NCBI GenBank assembly: GCA_051881315.1
Contig: JBJEPQ010000050.1
Span: 15,645-79,644, forward strand
DNA length: 64,000 bases
Source: CAG-488 sp051881315
Lineage (GTDB): Bacteria > Bacillota > Clostridia > Oscillospirales > Acutalibacteraceae
Reading direction: 5' to 3'
Below, piece after piece: positions 1 to 8,863 of the stretch. How positions within the stretch are numbered: the stretch's first letter is position 1; each line of letters begins with the position of its first letter. The notes beneath the pieces were generated by a model that saw nothing but the letters and a program-made list of their open reading frames with translations, ran no database searches and had not been told where the DNA came from. The position numbers were made by a program, and so were the translations under genes.

Positions 1-198
1 GTATCCCGAAAGAAATACGAACAGCGCAACACAAATCTTAAAAAACGAAGCTATCGTAACCGTCTGGGACTCGGTCAGCGGAAAAAAGTTCATTTCAAAG
101 CCGGCGTATCTGCCCGGACTTTCAAAGCAATGGTGAAAAAGCATCATAAGTATTGCGACGCCCTTTACCAAAGCAGTATCCTTTTTAGTAAACTGCAT
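1..198 (-). CDS. Acyltransferase family 3 membrane protein, N-terminal fragment (runs off the window)
   Basis: The reverse strand reads 66 codons from an ATG at 198 without a stop and leaves the window. The visible N-terminus is a short charged segment followed by a hydrophobic stretch with the LMMLFHHCF pattern, then a second hydrophobic stretch ending VFLSGY. This is typical of the first two membrane segments of acyltransferase-3 (OafA/WecH-like) proteins, which acylate surface polysaccharides. An AGGTTG-like ribosome site sits just upstream. It starts 14 bp after the stop of the teichoic-type glycosyltransferase, so the two are probably co-transcribed and act on the same cell-surface polymer. 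The substrate cannot be told. Confidence 0.7.
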   Translation of the reverse strand, partial: MQFTKKDTALVKGVAILMMLFHHCFESPGRYAGFEMNFFPLTESQTVTIASFFKICVALFVFLSGY

Positions 199-212
199 AT
201 TTTCACAACCTG

Positions 213-2855
213 TTATTTTCGGAACAGTTTATCCTGTTCTACAACATATTTATAAAGGTTTTCGGCGCAGTTGCCGTCGAATTCAAAGTAGAAATTCTTC
301 ATACGTTCGGAATATATTTCTTCGGGAACAAAGTCTCTGGCAATAATATCGCAGAGACACTCCGCAGCTTTTTCCGCATCCGTAAACATATGACCGAAGG
401 CATCCTCAAACGGAAGATCAAGATCACGGTAATGATTCATTCCCGATTTAAACTGAGGATAATCGGGGACAAAATACATAATCGGACGGTTAAGATATGC
501 AAAGTCAAAAACATACGAAGAAAAATCGGTTACAAAAGCCTTATAGTCGGCAACATCGACATCGCCGCTGATCATATTTATATAATCGCAGTCGATATTG
601 AAAAGGTCTTTAAGGTTTGCAATAATCGGATGCAGCTTGATATCCAAATAAACCTTACTGCTCTCAAGACTTCTGTGGAGCTTCTTGTCCGAAAGGAAAG
701 CATAGAAATTTTTGTAATAATCCGACTTCTGTATTCTTTCGGCATTGGCTTCCCAGTTTGAAGCCTTAATCTCCGTTGTGAGATATTTTCTCCACGACGG
801 TGCAAAAAGAATACGGTTCTGCGGCTTGTGATCTCTGTCAATATGATCGTATCTTGCCATTCCCGTTGTTATAAGATCTCTTTCGCTGTATGCGTAATTT
901 TCAGTATAGTTTTTGACCTCAAACGGAGAAGAAACGACAATTTGTTCAGCCTGACTGCGTTCCTCTGAATTGTTGAGTCTGAGCGAAGCATGAAGTACGC
1001 CGTGCTGAAGATATATCGTGTGAGCCTTTCTGAGATCCTCATACTGATATTCCATTTTTGCGGTTTCAAACGGATTGATCGGTGCAAGTCCGTAATAAGC
1101 CGTAAAAATACGTTCCGCACAAACAAAAAGAAGCCTGTGTTTTTTTGATCCGGCTTTAACGAGATGCTTCTGCTGCTCGGGAGTAAACACCTTGTTCAAA
1201 TCCTCGTATTCATGAGTAAGAACATAGTATCTTTCAATTCCGTCATCATGCTGAAGATCGTTGGCAAACTGGTAATATCCGTTGTCCTTTTCGACCGTGT
1301 AAAAATCGTAGTACAGCCAAATCCTGTGTTTCTTTCTGTAGTTTATTGTTTTCAGACGAAGAAGTGCGGTTCTCGGATGAACAACAAATCTCGCCGTATT
1401 AACCAATGCGCTGAAATCAATCTTTGCCTGATTTGCAGGCTTCACCGATAGATATTTGCGCTTGTTCTTTATCATATAATTACCGCGGTTTATTGTTTTC
1501 ATAAATCGCAGTCCCAAGCCCGAATAAGGCATAAACCAATAATGGCTTGAATATACTTTTCCTTTTATTTTGATCTCAAACTCAATCTTTTGATTTTTTG
1601 TAAGATCGCAGGAATAATGGAATGCAGGAAAATAATTGGTAATTATCTTAGCCCTGTAATTACTGTGAACAGAGGTAAAAATTTCAAGCTCTCTTCTTTC
1701 TCCGTTTTCAATAGCGTAAATAGAGAACTCGTCACGGTCAAGGAAATTGAAAATCGGTGACTTCATAAATGCGGTAAGCTTGAACGTATCTCCCTCTACC
1801 CTCGGCTTATGTGCAATAACGGTAAAGTCCTCCTGAGAATATGCTTCTTCACCGTCAATAATAAGACTGATTCCGTCATCATTACAAAGGAATGATATTT
1901 CGGCATTTTCTTTCTTTTGTATCCAATAGCAAGCTCGGTAGATATCAACCATAGGGTGCTCAAGGAAAGTGCTGCAATCAACCCTGTTCAGGAGATTTAC
2001 TATCCTTTGCATGGCCTGATCGAATTTTTCACCTTCATAATGATAGGGATACAGGATATCGTCAGTCAAACGCCAGTTGATATCGTTTACAAACATTGCC
2101 TGGAAATAAACGGGAACCTTATCCTCAAAGTTTGCAAACAGCGCTTCAAAATAGTCCATTGAGGTTTCAAAGAGATAATAAGCATGAAAATAGACCTTCA
2201 CTATGCTTGTCTCATTGCCCTTGTTATACATATAAGTACCGTCGGGGCAGTAACCCATTTTCATCTTTGGCATAAGAACACGGTTACAGTACTCCTGATC
2301 CTCAAGTTTAAATCCCGGCGTTGTATTGAAAAGAACGTTGTTTTCACCGAGATTTTTTACGCAAACATTAACTCGTGTCTGTGTGAGGTAAGGATATTCG
2401 TATAAATCATAAACACCCTCATGGTCAAGCATCTTAAATCGGAAATGAGGTTTGAGGATTTTATCTTCTTTATAACGCACCTCATTGTACGCAACAAGAT
2501 CGACCTCATCATATACCGTGTCAAAGAAATCGGTAACTTTCTTAACAGTATCGGGAGTAAAATAATCATCGCTGTCCAAAAAGAAAAGATATTTTCCCTT
2601 TGCATGCTTTATTCCGAAATTTCTTGTTGCGGAAAGTCCCTCATTTTCTTTGGAGAATATTTTAATAAAATCGTATTTCTCGCTGTATTCAAGGCAAATA
2701 TCCCAACTGTTGTCGGGAGAGCCGTCATTTATAACAAGAACCTCCATCTTTGATTTATCTATCGTTTGATCGACCAATGAATCAAGACAAATTCTGAGAT
2801 ATTGTTCAACATTGTATACCGGCACTATTACAGAAGCTTGATATTCAAAATTCAT
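213..2855 (-). CDS. Two-domain glycosyltransferase: family 2 GT fused to CDP-glycerol glycerophosphotransferase
   Basis: An 880-residue protein. Residues about 6-110 are a GT-A family 2 domain (VIVPVYN start, a DGSPD acidic motif and DSDD near residue 95). A less conserved middle part follows. From about residue 500 to the end there is a CDP-glycerol:poly(glycerophosphate) transferase domain of the TagF/TagB kind (YLQHG, FAPSWR, TDFSSYVFD). Such fusions build teichoic acids or phosphopolyol-decorated surface glycans at the inner face of the membrane. The start at 2855 is chosen over an upstream in-frame ATG because AAAGGTGAT lies directly before it. The downstream neighbour is an acyltransferase, which fits a wall-polymer decoration operon. 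The sugar and polyol donors are not predictable. Confidence 0.88.
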   Translation of the reverse strand: MNFEYQASVIVPVYNVEQYLRICLDSLVDQTIDKSKMEVLVINDGSPDNSWDICLEYSEKYDFIKIFSKENEGLSATRNFGIKHAKGKYLFFLDSDDYFTPDTVKKVTDFFDTVYDEVDLVAYNEVRYKEDKILKPHFRFKMLDHEGVYDLYEYPYLTQTRVNVCVKNLGENNVLFNTTPGFKLEDQEYCNRVLMPKMKMGYCPDGTYMYNKGNETSIVKVYFHAYYLFETSMDYFEALFANFEDKVPVYFQAMFVNDINWRLTDDILYPYHYEGEKFDQAMQRIVNLLNRVDCSTFLEHPMVDIYRACYWIQKKENAEISFLCNDDGISLIIDGEEAYSQEDFTVIAHKPRVEGDTFKLTAFMKSPIFNFLDRDEFSIYAIENGERRELEIFTSVHSNYRAKIITNYFPAFHYSCDLTKNQKIEFEIKIKGKVYSSHYWFMPYSGLGLRFMKTINRGNYMIKNKRKYLSVKPANQAKIDFSALVNTARFVVHPRTALLRLKTINYRKKHRIWLYYDFYTVEKDNGYYQFANDLQHDDGIERYYVLTHEYEDLNKVFTPEQQKHLVKAGSKKHRLLFVCAERIFTAYYGLAPINPFETAKMEYQYEDLRKAHTIYLQHGVLHASLRLNNSEERSQAEQIVVSSPFEVKNYTENYAYSERDLITTGMARYDHIDRDHKPQNRILFAPSWRKYLTTEIKASNWEANAERIQKSDYYKNFYAFLSDKKLHRSLESSKVYLDIKLHPIIANLKDLFNIDCDYINMISGDVDVADYKAFVTDFSSYVFDFAYLNRPIMYFVPDYPQFKSGMNHYRDLDLPFEDAFGHMFTDAEKAAECLCDIIARDFVPEEIYSERMKNFYFEFDGNCAENLYKYVVEQDKLFRK

Positions 2856-3022
2856 ATTATCACCTTTCATCTCAATTGTTTCCAGTATATCACAAAAGAA
2901 TAACATTTGCAACAAAAGTTTTAAAGGTGATAAAAACAGGAAAATATTCTGTCGATTTTTGATGTCTGAGTGAAAAAATTAACAAATTTTATGTTTAAAC
3001 ACTTCCATTTTTAATGTCGGCA

Positions 3023-3065
3023 TGTTATAATAAAACAGAAACTGATAATTTAATAATTCAGGAGG
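3023..3065 (+). promoter_or_regulatory. Extended -10 promoter and strong RBS of the flavin oxidoreductase
   Basis: TGTTATAAT (extended -10, TATAAT at 3026-3031) lies about 40 bp upstream of the ATG. The -35 region is weak. The perfect AGGAGG at 3060-3065 fixes the start at 3072. Confidence 0.6.
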
Positions 3066-3071
3066 TTTAAT

Positions 3072-5126
3072 ATGGATCAGAAATTAGCACCCTTATTCAC
3101 CCCGTGGAAGATCGGCAACTGCGAAATCAAGAACCGTATAGTTCTGACGAGCATGGGCGGCACCGATCTTTTCGGTTGGATGGAAAAGAACCATTTTGAC
3201 AAGGACGGCGCAAAATTTATTATGGAGGTCGCAAAGAATAACGTCGGTCTTATTCTTCCCGGCTGTCAGCCCGTTTACAACCCGATGTTCGGTCAGTGGC
3301 TTTATAAGAACAAGAAGATGTACGACGACCTCAAGAAGTGGATGCCTGAATTCCACAAGACGGGAGCCAAGCTTTTCGTTCAGCTCACCGCAGGCTTCGG
3401 ACGTTCTTTCACCATCAGCTCAATGATGGAAGGTCTCTACACCAATCCCGTGCTCAAGGTTCTCAGTAAGCCTTTCATGAATCTTGACAAGATCACGGCT
3501 TCTGCCAGCCCCTCTCCGAACCGCTGGTCTGACAAGGTTCCGTCAAGAGCAATGACAAAGGCTGAAATCAAGGAAATGGTTGACGCTTTTGCAAAGAGTG
3601 CAAAGCTCCTTCAGGATGCCGGCGTTGACGGCGTTGAGATCCACGCCGTTCACGAGGGTTATCTTCTTGACCAGTTCACACTTAAATATGTCAACAAGCG
3701 TACCGATGAGTACGGCGGAAGTCTTGAGAACCGTTACCGTTTTGCAGTGGAAATTGTTCAGGCTATCAAAAAGGTTTGCGGCGACGATTTCCCCGTTTCT
3801 CTGCGTTACAGCGTTGTTTCCAAGACGAAGGGCTTCCGTCAGGGCGCAATCCCCGGCGAGGACTATGTTGAAGTCGGCCGTGATATGGAGGAGTCCGAAA
3901 AGGCTGCAAAATATCTTCAGGACGCAGGCTATGACTGCCTCAACTGCGACAACGGTACATACGACGCATGGTACTGGGCTCATCCTCCTGTTTATATGCC
4001 CGAAAACTGCAACCTTGCAGATGTTGAACACATAAAGAATTTTGTCGATATCCCTGTTATCTGTGCCGGACGTCTTGATCCGAGAGTTGCGGCAGACTCC
4101 GTTAAGGACGGAAAGATTGACGGTGCAGGCTTTGCCCGTCCGTTCCTTGCCGATCAGGCGTGGGTAACAAAGATGATCAACGATCAGGAGGACGATATCC
4201 GTCCGTGTATCCTCTGCCACAACGGCTGTTTCAATATGTGCCACTACAAGGGAGTTCCCAACGATCAGAAGCTTTCCGACAGTCTCCACCTTGCACGCTG
4301 TGCGGTTAATGCCGAGACAATGCAGTGGAACAAGCACTACATTAAAAAGACCGATTCGCCCAAGACCGTTCACATTGTCGGCGGCGGTATCGGCGGTATG
4401 GAGGCCGCAAGAGTTCTCAAGCTCAGAGGTCACAACCCGATCATTCACGAAAAGAGCGATGTTCTCGGCGGTACATTCATTCCTGCCAGCGCAGAGTCCT
4501 ACAAGGGCAAGCTCCGTGAGCTGCTTGAATGGTACAGACTTCAGATGAAGAAGCTCAACATCGAAGTCAAGCTCAACGATGAGATCAAGGATATTTCCGC
4601 TTTCGGCTCCGCTCCCGTTATCATCGCAACAGGCTCTACTCCCCGTCAGCTCAGAAGAGTTCCCGGCTACGAGAAGATGATCGAGGCCTGCGACTTCCTC
4701 AACGGCGCACCTGTCGGCGAAAAGGTTGCCGTTATCGGCGGCGGTCTTACGGGAAGTGAAATCGCTTATGAGCTTGCTCTCCAGGGCAAGAAGCCGATCA
4801 TCGTTGAGATGAAGGACGACCTTGTAAGCCAGAAGGGCGTTTGCCTTGCAAACTCCTCATATCTCAGAGAGTGGTTCGCTCTCAACAAAACTCCCGTTTA
4901 CCTTGAGACAACGCTCAGGGAGGTCAAGGACGGTTCAATCATCTGCTCCAAGAAGAACGGCAACGAGGTCGAGATCCCCTGCGATTCAGTAATCAGCTGT
5001 GCAGGCTACATTCCCGCACCGATCGCAGAGAAAGCAAGCAATGTTCACCTTGTCGGTGACTGTCTTGCAATCGGTAATCTCCGTTCCGTTGTATGGCGTG
5101 CATATGAGGTTGCCATGAAGATCTAA
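3072..5126 (+). CDS. Old-Yellow-Enzyme type NADH:flavin oxidoreductase (2,4-dienoyl-CoA reductase / enoate reductase family)
   Basis: 684 residues with the full three-part architecture. An FMN-binding TIM barrel occupies residues 1 to about 345 and carries the barrel signature RTDEYGGSLENR. A Cys cluster for a 4Fe-4S centre follows (Cys near 378, 381, 385 and 410). The FAD and NAD(P) Rossmann regions come last, with glycine motifs near 434 (VGGGIGG) and 551 (IGGGLTGSE). The family passes hydride from NADH through FAD, FeS and FMN to alpha,beta-unsaturated substrates. The active-site loop reads HAVHEGYLLDQF rather than the more usual HGAHGYL. As far as I recall this variant also occurs in the bile-acid reductases BaiCD/BaiH, but I cannot confirm a substrate. 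The gene stands alone with its own promoter and terminator. Confidence 0.88.
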   Translation: MDQKLAPLFTPWKIGNCEIKNRIVLTSMGGTDLFGWMEKNHFDKDGAKFIMEVAKNNVGLILPGCQPVYNPMFGQWLYKNKKMYDDLKKWMPEFHKTGAKLFVQLTAGFGRSFTISSMMEGLYTNPVLKVLSKPFMNLDKITASASPSPNRWSDKVPSRAMTKAEIKEMVDAFAKSAKLLQDAGVDGVEIHAVHEGYLLDQFTLKYVNKRTDEYGGSLENRYRFAVEIVQAIKKVCGDDFPVSLRYSVVSKTKGFRQGAIPGEDYVEVGRDMEESEKAAKYLQDAGYDCLNCDNGTYDAWYWAHPPVYMPENCNLADVEHIKNFVDIPVICAGRLDPRVAADSVKDGKIDGAGFARPFLADQAWVTKMINDQEDDIRPCILCHNGCFNMCHYKGVPNDQKLSDSLHLARCAVNAETMQWNKHYIKKTDSPKTVHIVGGGIGGMEAARVLKLRGHNPIIHEKSDVLGGTFIPASAESYKGKLRELLEWYRLQMKKLNIEVKLNDEIKDISAFGSAPVIIATGSTPRQLRRVPGYEKMIEACDFLNGAPVGEKVAVIGGGLTGSEIAYELALQGKKPIIVEMKDDLVSQKGVCLANSSYLREWFALNKTPVYLETTLREVKDGSIICSKKNGNEVEIPCDSVISCAGYIPAPIAEKASNVHLVGDCLAIGNLRSVVWRAYEVAMKI

Positions 5127-5140
5127 GTAAGCAAAATATA

Positions 5141-5170
5141 AGAAGCAGTCGGATTCGGCTGCTTCTTTTT
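5141..5170 (+). terminator. Intrinsic terminator after the flavin oxidoreductase
   Basis: AGAAGCAG and CTGCTTCT form an 8-bp stem around a 10-nt loop, followed by a run of T. It starts 14 bp after the stop codon. Confidence 0.85.
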
Positions 5171-5200
5171 TATACTGTTATTTATTTATTTTATATTTAT

Positions 5201-6931
5201 TTATTTTACTTTCATACAGAATACGTTCTGTCCTCTTGTTCCGACGACGGCATATCCGTTATACATTGAGGGTGATGCTTCAACATTTGAGCCGAGGCTG
5301 ACTCGGTCAAGCTCCTCTCCTGTCAGTCCGTCAATCAGGTACATATTTGCACCCGAATTGCAGTGAATGATGTATCCGTTGCCGTCCTCGTCGTAGAAAT
5401 CAACGGGCGAGCTCCAGCTGTAAACATCGGTCTGCTTTTCCCATGCCGTCTTGCCGTCCTTTTTGTAAAGGGCAACAAGCGTACCCGTGTTGAAATCGGG
5501 CGTTCTTGCGATCGGTACAAAGATAAGCTCGCTGAGCTTGTTCTTACCGACTGCAAGAGTTCCCTGAACTCCGCCCGAAAGATCCTCCATTGACTGACAG
5601 GTGTAGTCCGTGCGCCACACAATCTCACCCGTTTCTGCGTCTATCTTCCAGATCGGAATAGCCGCCGTTGTCGTGCTTCTCCAACCGTAGTGGAACGAAG
5701 TGCTTGTGTAAACATACGGATGTCCGTCCTCTATGCTCAGGACGGGAGTGCAGTTCGTGTCGTCAAGTATATCCTGTACCCAGACAAGCTTGAGCGTATT
5801 GAGATCAAGGCACAAGAGCAAACCGCCGTTATCGGCAATTATCATATAATGGTTAATGATTATCGAGCTGTCCTCCATGCCGAGCCAGTATTTATCGCCC
5901 GTGCGTGTGCCCATATACTTCCACTTGACAATGTTGTCGGGAGCAACGGAGAGACTGCCTGTGCTCTCGTCAAACCTTGTGTTGAGCTTCATTATATAGA
6001 GTATGCCGTTCTCACCGGGATAGATGAGCTGATCCGTTTCGGCGCAGACAAGAGCCGATGAATCGAAGCCGTTCCAGTATCTGTCGCAGAAATTCTCGTC
6101 CTGACCAAACTGGTACATGATAGTGTTGTCAACAAGATTGATGATGAACACTCTTGATCTGCCCTTTGTGCTGTTCACGCCCGATCCGACATACATTATC
6201 GGATATCCTCTCGGATCGAGTGCGCCTGCGCCCTTAAAGGTGAAACCGATATTCATCGGATCACGGGTTTCTTCGCCCGTTTCAAGCTCGTAGAAATGTA
6301 TGTAACCGTCCATTGAAGCGTAAATCACCTCGACAAGACCGTCCTTCTGACGTGCCCAATCGTGCATGGCGGTGAAATTTCTTCTCATTGCGTCCGGCCA
6401 TTTGGTTATAAGCGGCTGTCCCGACCAGCCGTTACCCGACCAGAATGTGCCGCCTGCATCACGCAGCGAGCCTGTTCGGTTTGTCCAGACGGTGCCGAGC
6501 TTCTTTTCGATGACCGAAGCCGTTCCGTAGGCTGCGCCCGAACGGAAATTATCGCCTCTGAAAGTGATAATACCCTCGACATCGGTGTATTTTGTGCCCT
6601 CATAAAATTTTATTTTATTCGGACTGTTGTAGCTTTCTACTGTCTTGCCGTCAACGCTTACAGTCGTAGAAGAAACAAGTCTTTCCGGCTTTGTGGAGTC
6701 GACCGCATGAGGTTTGAAGTCCTCGACATTGTAGGTCTGCATCGTCTGTTCAGGCTCCGTCGTGACCTCAGCGTCCGCCCCTGCCGCCGCAGTATTCTGC
6801 GGAGCTTCTGGAGCTTTTTCGGCAAGCCGTGATTGGTAAACCTTAACCCCTCCGAAAACGACAAGTGCAGTAAGCAAAATAACCGCAAGGCTTATCAAAT
6901 ACGGTTTCATCCTATTCTTTTCTTTTCCCAT
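5201..6931 (-). CDS. Membrane-anchored PQQ-type beta-propeller repeat protein
   Basis: A 576-residue protein. A short basic N-terminus is followed by one membrane segment (about residues 10-28), a low-complexity A/E/T linker (about 35-60), and a large beta-propeller made of repeated blocks such as LYIMKLNTR, LLCLDLNTLKLVW and IDAETGEIVW. These are typical of PQQ-like/BamB-like repeats. It is probably anchored outside the membrane as an interaction or sensing scaffold; no catalytic residues are evident. The start at 6931 has GGAGAG at the right distance, while the upstream in-frame TTG at 6946 lies inside that ribosome site. It is expressed alone from a consensus promoter. The partner is unknown. 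Confidence 0.8.
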   Translation of the reverse strand: MGKEKNRMKPYLISLAVILLTALVVFGGVKVYQSRLAEKAPEAPQNTAAAGADAEVTTEPEQTMQTYNVEDFKPHAVDSTKPERLVSSTTVSVDGKTVESYNSPNKIKFYEGTKYTDVEGIITFRGDNFRSGAAYGTASVIEKKLGTVWTNRTGSLRDAGGTFWSGNGWSGQPLITKWPDAMRRNFTAMHDWARQKDGLVEVIYASMDGYIHFYELETGEETRDPMNIGFTFKGAGALDPRGYPIMYVGSGVNSTKGRSRVFIINLVDNTIMYQFGQDENFCDRYWNGFDSSALVCAETDQLIYPGENGILYIMKLNTRFDESTGSLSVAPDNIVKWKYMGTRTGDKYWLGMEDSSIIINHYMIIADNGGLLLCLDLNTLKLVWVQDILDDTNCTPVLSIEDGHPYVYTSTSFHYGWRSTTTAAIPIWKIDAETGEIVWRTDYTCQSMEDLSGGVQGTLAVGKNKLSELIFVPIARTPDFNTGTLVALYKKDGKTAWEKQTDVYSWSSPVDFYDEDGNGYIIHCNSGANMYLIDGLTGEELDRVSLGSNVEASPSMYNGYAVVGTRGQNVFCMKVK

Positions 6932-6969
6932 TATTATACTCTCCAATCTGCAAGAGAATTTTCAAAATA

Positions 6970-6998
6970 ATTATATATACACACATAATGTTTGTCAA
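6970..6998 (-). promoter_or_regulatory. Perfect consensus sigma-A promoter of the beta-propeller gene
   Basis: On the reverse strand TTGACA (6998-6993), a 17-bp spacer and TATAAT (6975-6970) lie about 40 bp before the start codon. Both hexamers match the consensus exactly. Confidence 0.85.
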
Positions 6999-7072
6999 GA
7001 AAATTGAACGGCGTTTTTATACAATTATTATACTGTTTTTGACTTATGCGGGGAAAAATTAAATTTTATTAC

Positions 7073-7101
7073 TTGTATAATTTTTTTGTATATGTTATGA
7101 T
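7073..7101 (+). promoter_or_regulatory. Promoter of the glycosidase pair
   Basis: TTGTAT (7073-7078), a 17-bp spacer and TATGAT (7096-7101) with an upstream TG (extended -10). It is divergent from the beta-propeller promoter about 75 bp away. Confidence 0.6.
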
Positions 7102-7133
7102 AAGCTGAATATAAAATTGGAGGAATTTATATT

Positions 7134-8849
7134 ATGAATAATATACCCCGTCCCGAGCATCCCAATCCGCAGTTTCAGCGCAGAGAGTGGCTGAATCTTA
7201 ACGGAAAATGGAGCTTTAAAATCGACAAATCCAAGAGCGGACTTGCAAAAAAATATTATGAACCGCAGACGAAGTTTGACAGAACAATCAACGTTCCTTT
7301 CTGCCCTGAAAGCGTGCTTTCGGGCATTGAATATAAGGACTTTATGGACGCCGTATGGTATTCAAGGGAGTTTACAATTCCCGAAAAGTACTCCGACCTC
7401 AGAACAATTCTTCATTTCGGAGCTGTTGACTACAAGGCTACCGTTTACGTCAACGGTAAAGAGGTCGGCACTCACAAGGGCGGCTACATCTCCTTTGAAT
7501 TTGATATCACCGATTACATAAACGACGGCAAAAATGTGCTGACCGTTTATGCCGAGGACGATACGAGAAGTCCCCTCCAGCCGAGAGGAAAGCAGAGCGA
7601 GGAATACTATTCTCACGGCTGTGACTACACCCGTACAACGGGTATATGGCAGACGGTATGGCTTGAGTTTGTTCCCGAATCGAGGATCAAGGGCATCAAG
7701 ATTTTCCCGAATGTCGAGAACAGCTCGGTCGATATTCAGGCCGAGGTCATCGGATCGGGCAAGTTTGAAGTTCTCGCCCTCTATCAGGAGAGGATAATGG
7801 GAGCCGCAACTGTTGTTTCGGACGGCGGCTTTGTCACCGCTCACCTCGACCTTAAAGAAGCATATCTTTGGGAGGTCGGCGAAGGCAGACTTTATGACCT
7901 TGAGCTGCGCTTCAACGAGGATAAGGTTGACAGCTACTTCGGACTTCGTGACGTAAGGCTTGACGGACAGAAATTCCTCATCAACGGCAAATCTGTTTTC
8001 CAGCGTCTTGTTCTCGATCAGGGCTTCTATCCCGACGGAATTTACACCGCTCCGACCGAGGAAGCGATGATAAAGGATATTCAGATATCCCTTGACGTAG
8101 GCTTCAATGGTGCAAGACTTCACGAAAAGATCTTTGAGCCGAGATTCCTTTACAACTGCGACAAGATGGGTTACATCGTTTGGGGCGAATACCCGAACTG
8201 GGGTATGGATCCCTCAAACCCGAACATTCTTTTCAGCATACTTCCCGAATGGATCGAGGAAATCGAACGTGACTTTAACCACCCGTCAATCATCGGCTGG
8301 TGTCCGTTCAACGAGACATGGGACTATGACGGAAGAAAACAGCACGACGAAACCCTTGCCGTTGTTTACAATGCAACCAAGGCTCTCGACAAGACACGCC
8401 CCTGCATCGACACAAGCGGTAACTTCCATGTTGTCACGGATATTTTCGATGTTCACGACTATGAGCAGGATCCCAAGGTGTTCAAGGAGCACTATGACAA
8501 GCTTATGACCGACGGAGAGCTTTTCGACAATCATAAGCATCGCCAGAAATACACGGGCGGCCCGACCTTTGTCAGCGAATACGGCGGAATACGCTGGTCT
8601 GTCAACGAAAGCGATCAGAACGCATGGGGTTACGGCGACGCACCCAAGAACAAATATGAATTTATTGAGCGTTACAAAGGTCTGACCGACGCCTTGCTTG
8701 ACAACGATCAGATGTTCGGCTTCTGCTACACCCAGCTTTACGATGTTGAACAGGAGCAGAACGGACTTTACACCTATTCAAGAAAGCCAAAATTTGAAAC
8801 TTCGATTTTCCGTGCCATCAATTCAAGAAAGGCTAAAATCGAGCTTTGA
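7134..8849 (+). CDS. Glycoside hydrolase family 2 enzyme (short form, beta-glucuronidase/galactosidase-like)
   Basis: 571 residues. An N-terminal jelly-roll sugar-binding domain (about 1-175; FGAVDYKATVYVNGKEVG) precedes an immunoglobulin-like domain and a C-terminal TIM barrel. The acid/base Glu lies in CPFNETWDYDG (near 393) and the likely nucleophile in VSEYGG (near 480). No signal peptide is present, so it is cytoplasmic and acts on imported oligosaccharides. It sits 14 bp upstream of a LacZ-type enzyme, probably in one transcript. The barrel is shorter than in LacZ and lacks its C-terminal domains, so galactosidase, glucuronidase or another family 2 activity are all possible. RBS GGAGG at 7119-7123. 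Confidence 0.85.
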   Translation: MNNIPRPEHPNPQFQRREWLNLNGKWSFKIDKSKSGLAKKYYEPQTKFDRTINVPFCPESVLSGIEYKDFMDAVWYSREFTIPEKYSDLRTILHFGAVDYKATVYVNGKEVGTHKGGYISFEFDITDYINDGKNVLTVYAEDDTRSPLQPRGKQSEEYYSHGCDYTRTTGIWQTVWLEFVPESRIKGIKIFPNVENSSVDIQAEVIGSGKFEVLALYQERIMGAATVVSDGGFVTAHLDLKEAYLWEVGEGRLYDLELRFNEDKVDSYFGLRDVRLDGQKFLINGKSVFQRLVLDQGFYPDGIYTAPTEEAMIKDIQISLDVGFNGARLHEKIFEPRFLYNCDKMGYIVWGEYPNWGMDPSNPNILFSILPEWIEEIERDFNHPSIIGWCPFNETWDYDGRKQHDETLAVVYNATKALDKTRPCIDTSGNFHVVTDIFDVHDYEQDPKVFKEHYDKLMTDGELFDNHKHRQKYTGGPTFVSEYGGIRWSVNESDQNAWGYGDAPKNKYEFIERYKGLTDALLDNDQMFGFCYTQLYDVEQEQNGLYTYSRKPKFETSIFRAINSRKAKIEL

Positions 8850-8863
8850 TCGGAGGAAAACAA

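Noticed and set aside
3543..4448. Long reverse-strand open frame (301 codons) inside the flavin oxidoreductase gene
   Set aside because: It is antisense to a fully conserved enzyme, has no ribosome site, and its length follows from the codon bias of the real gene.
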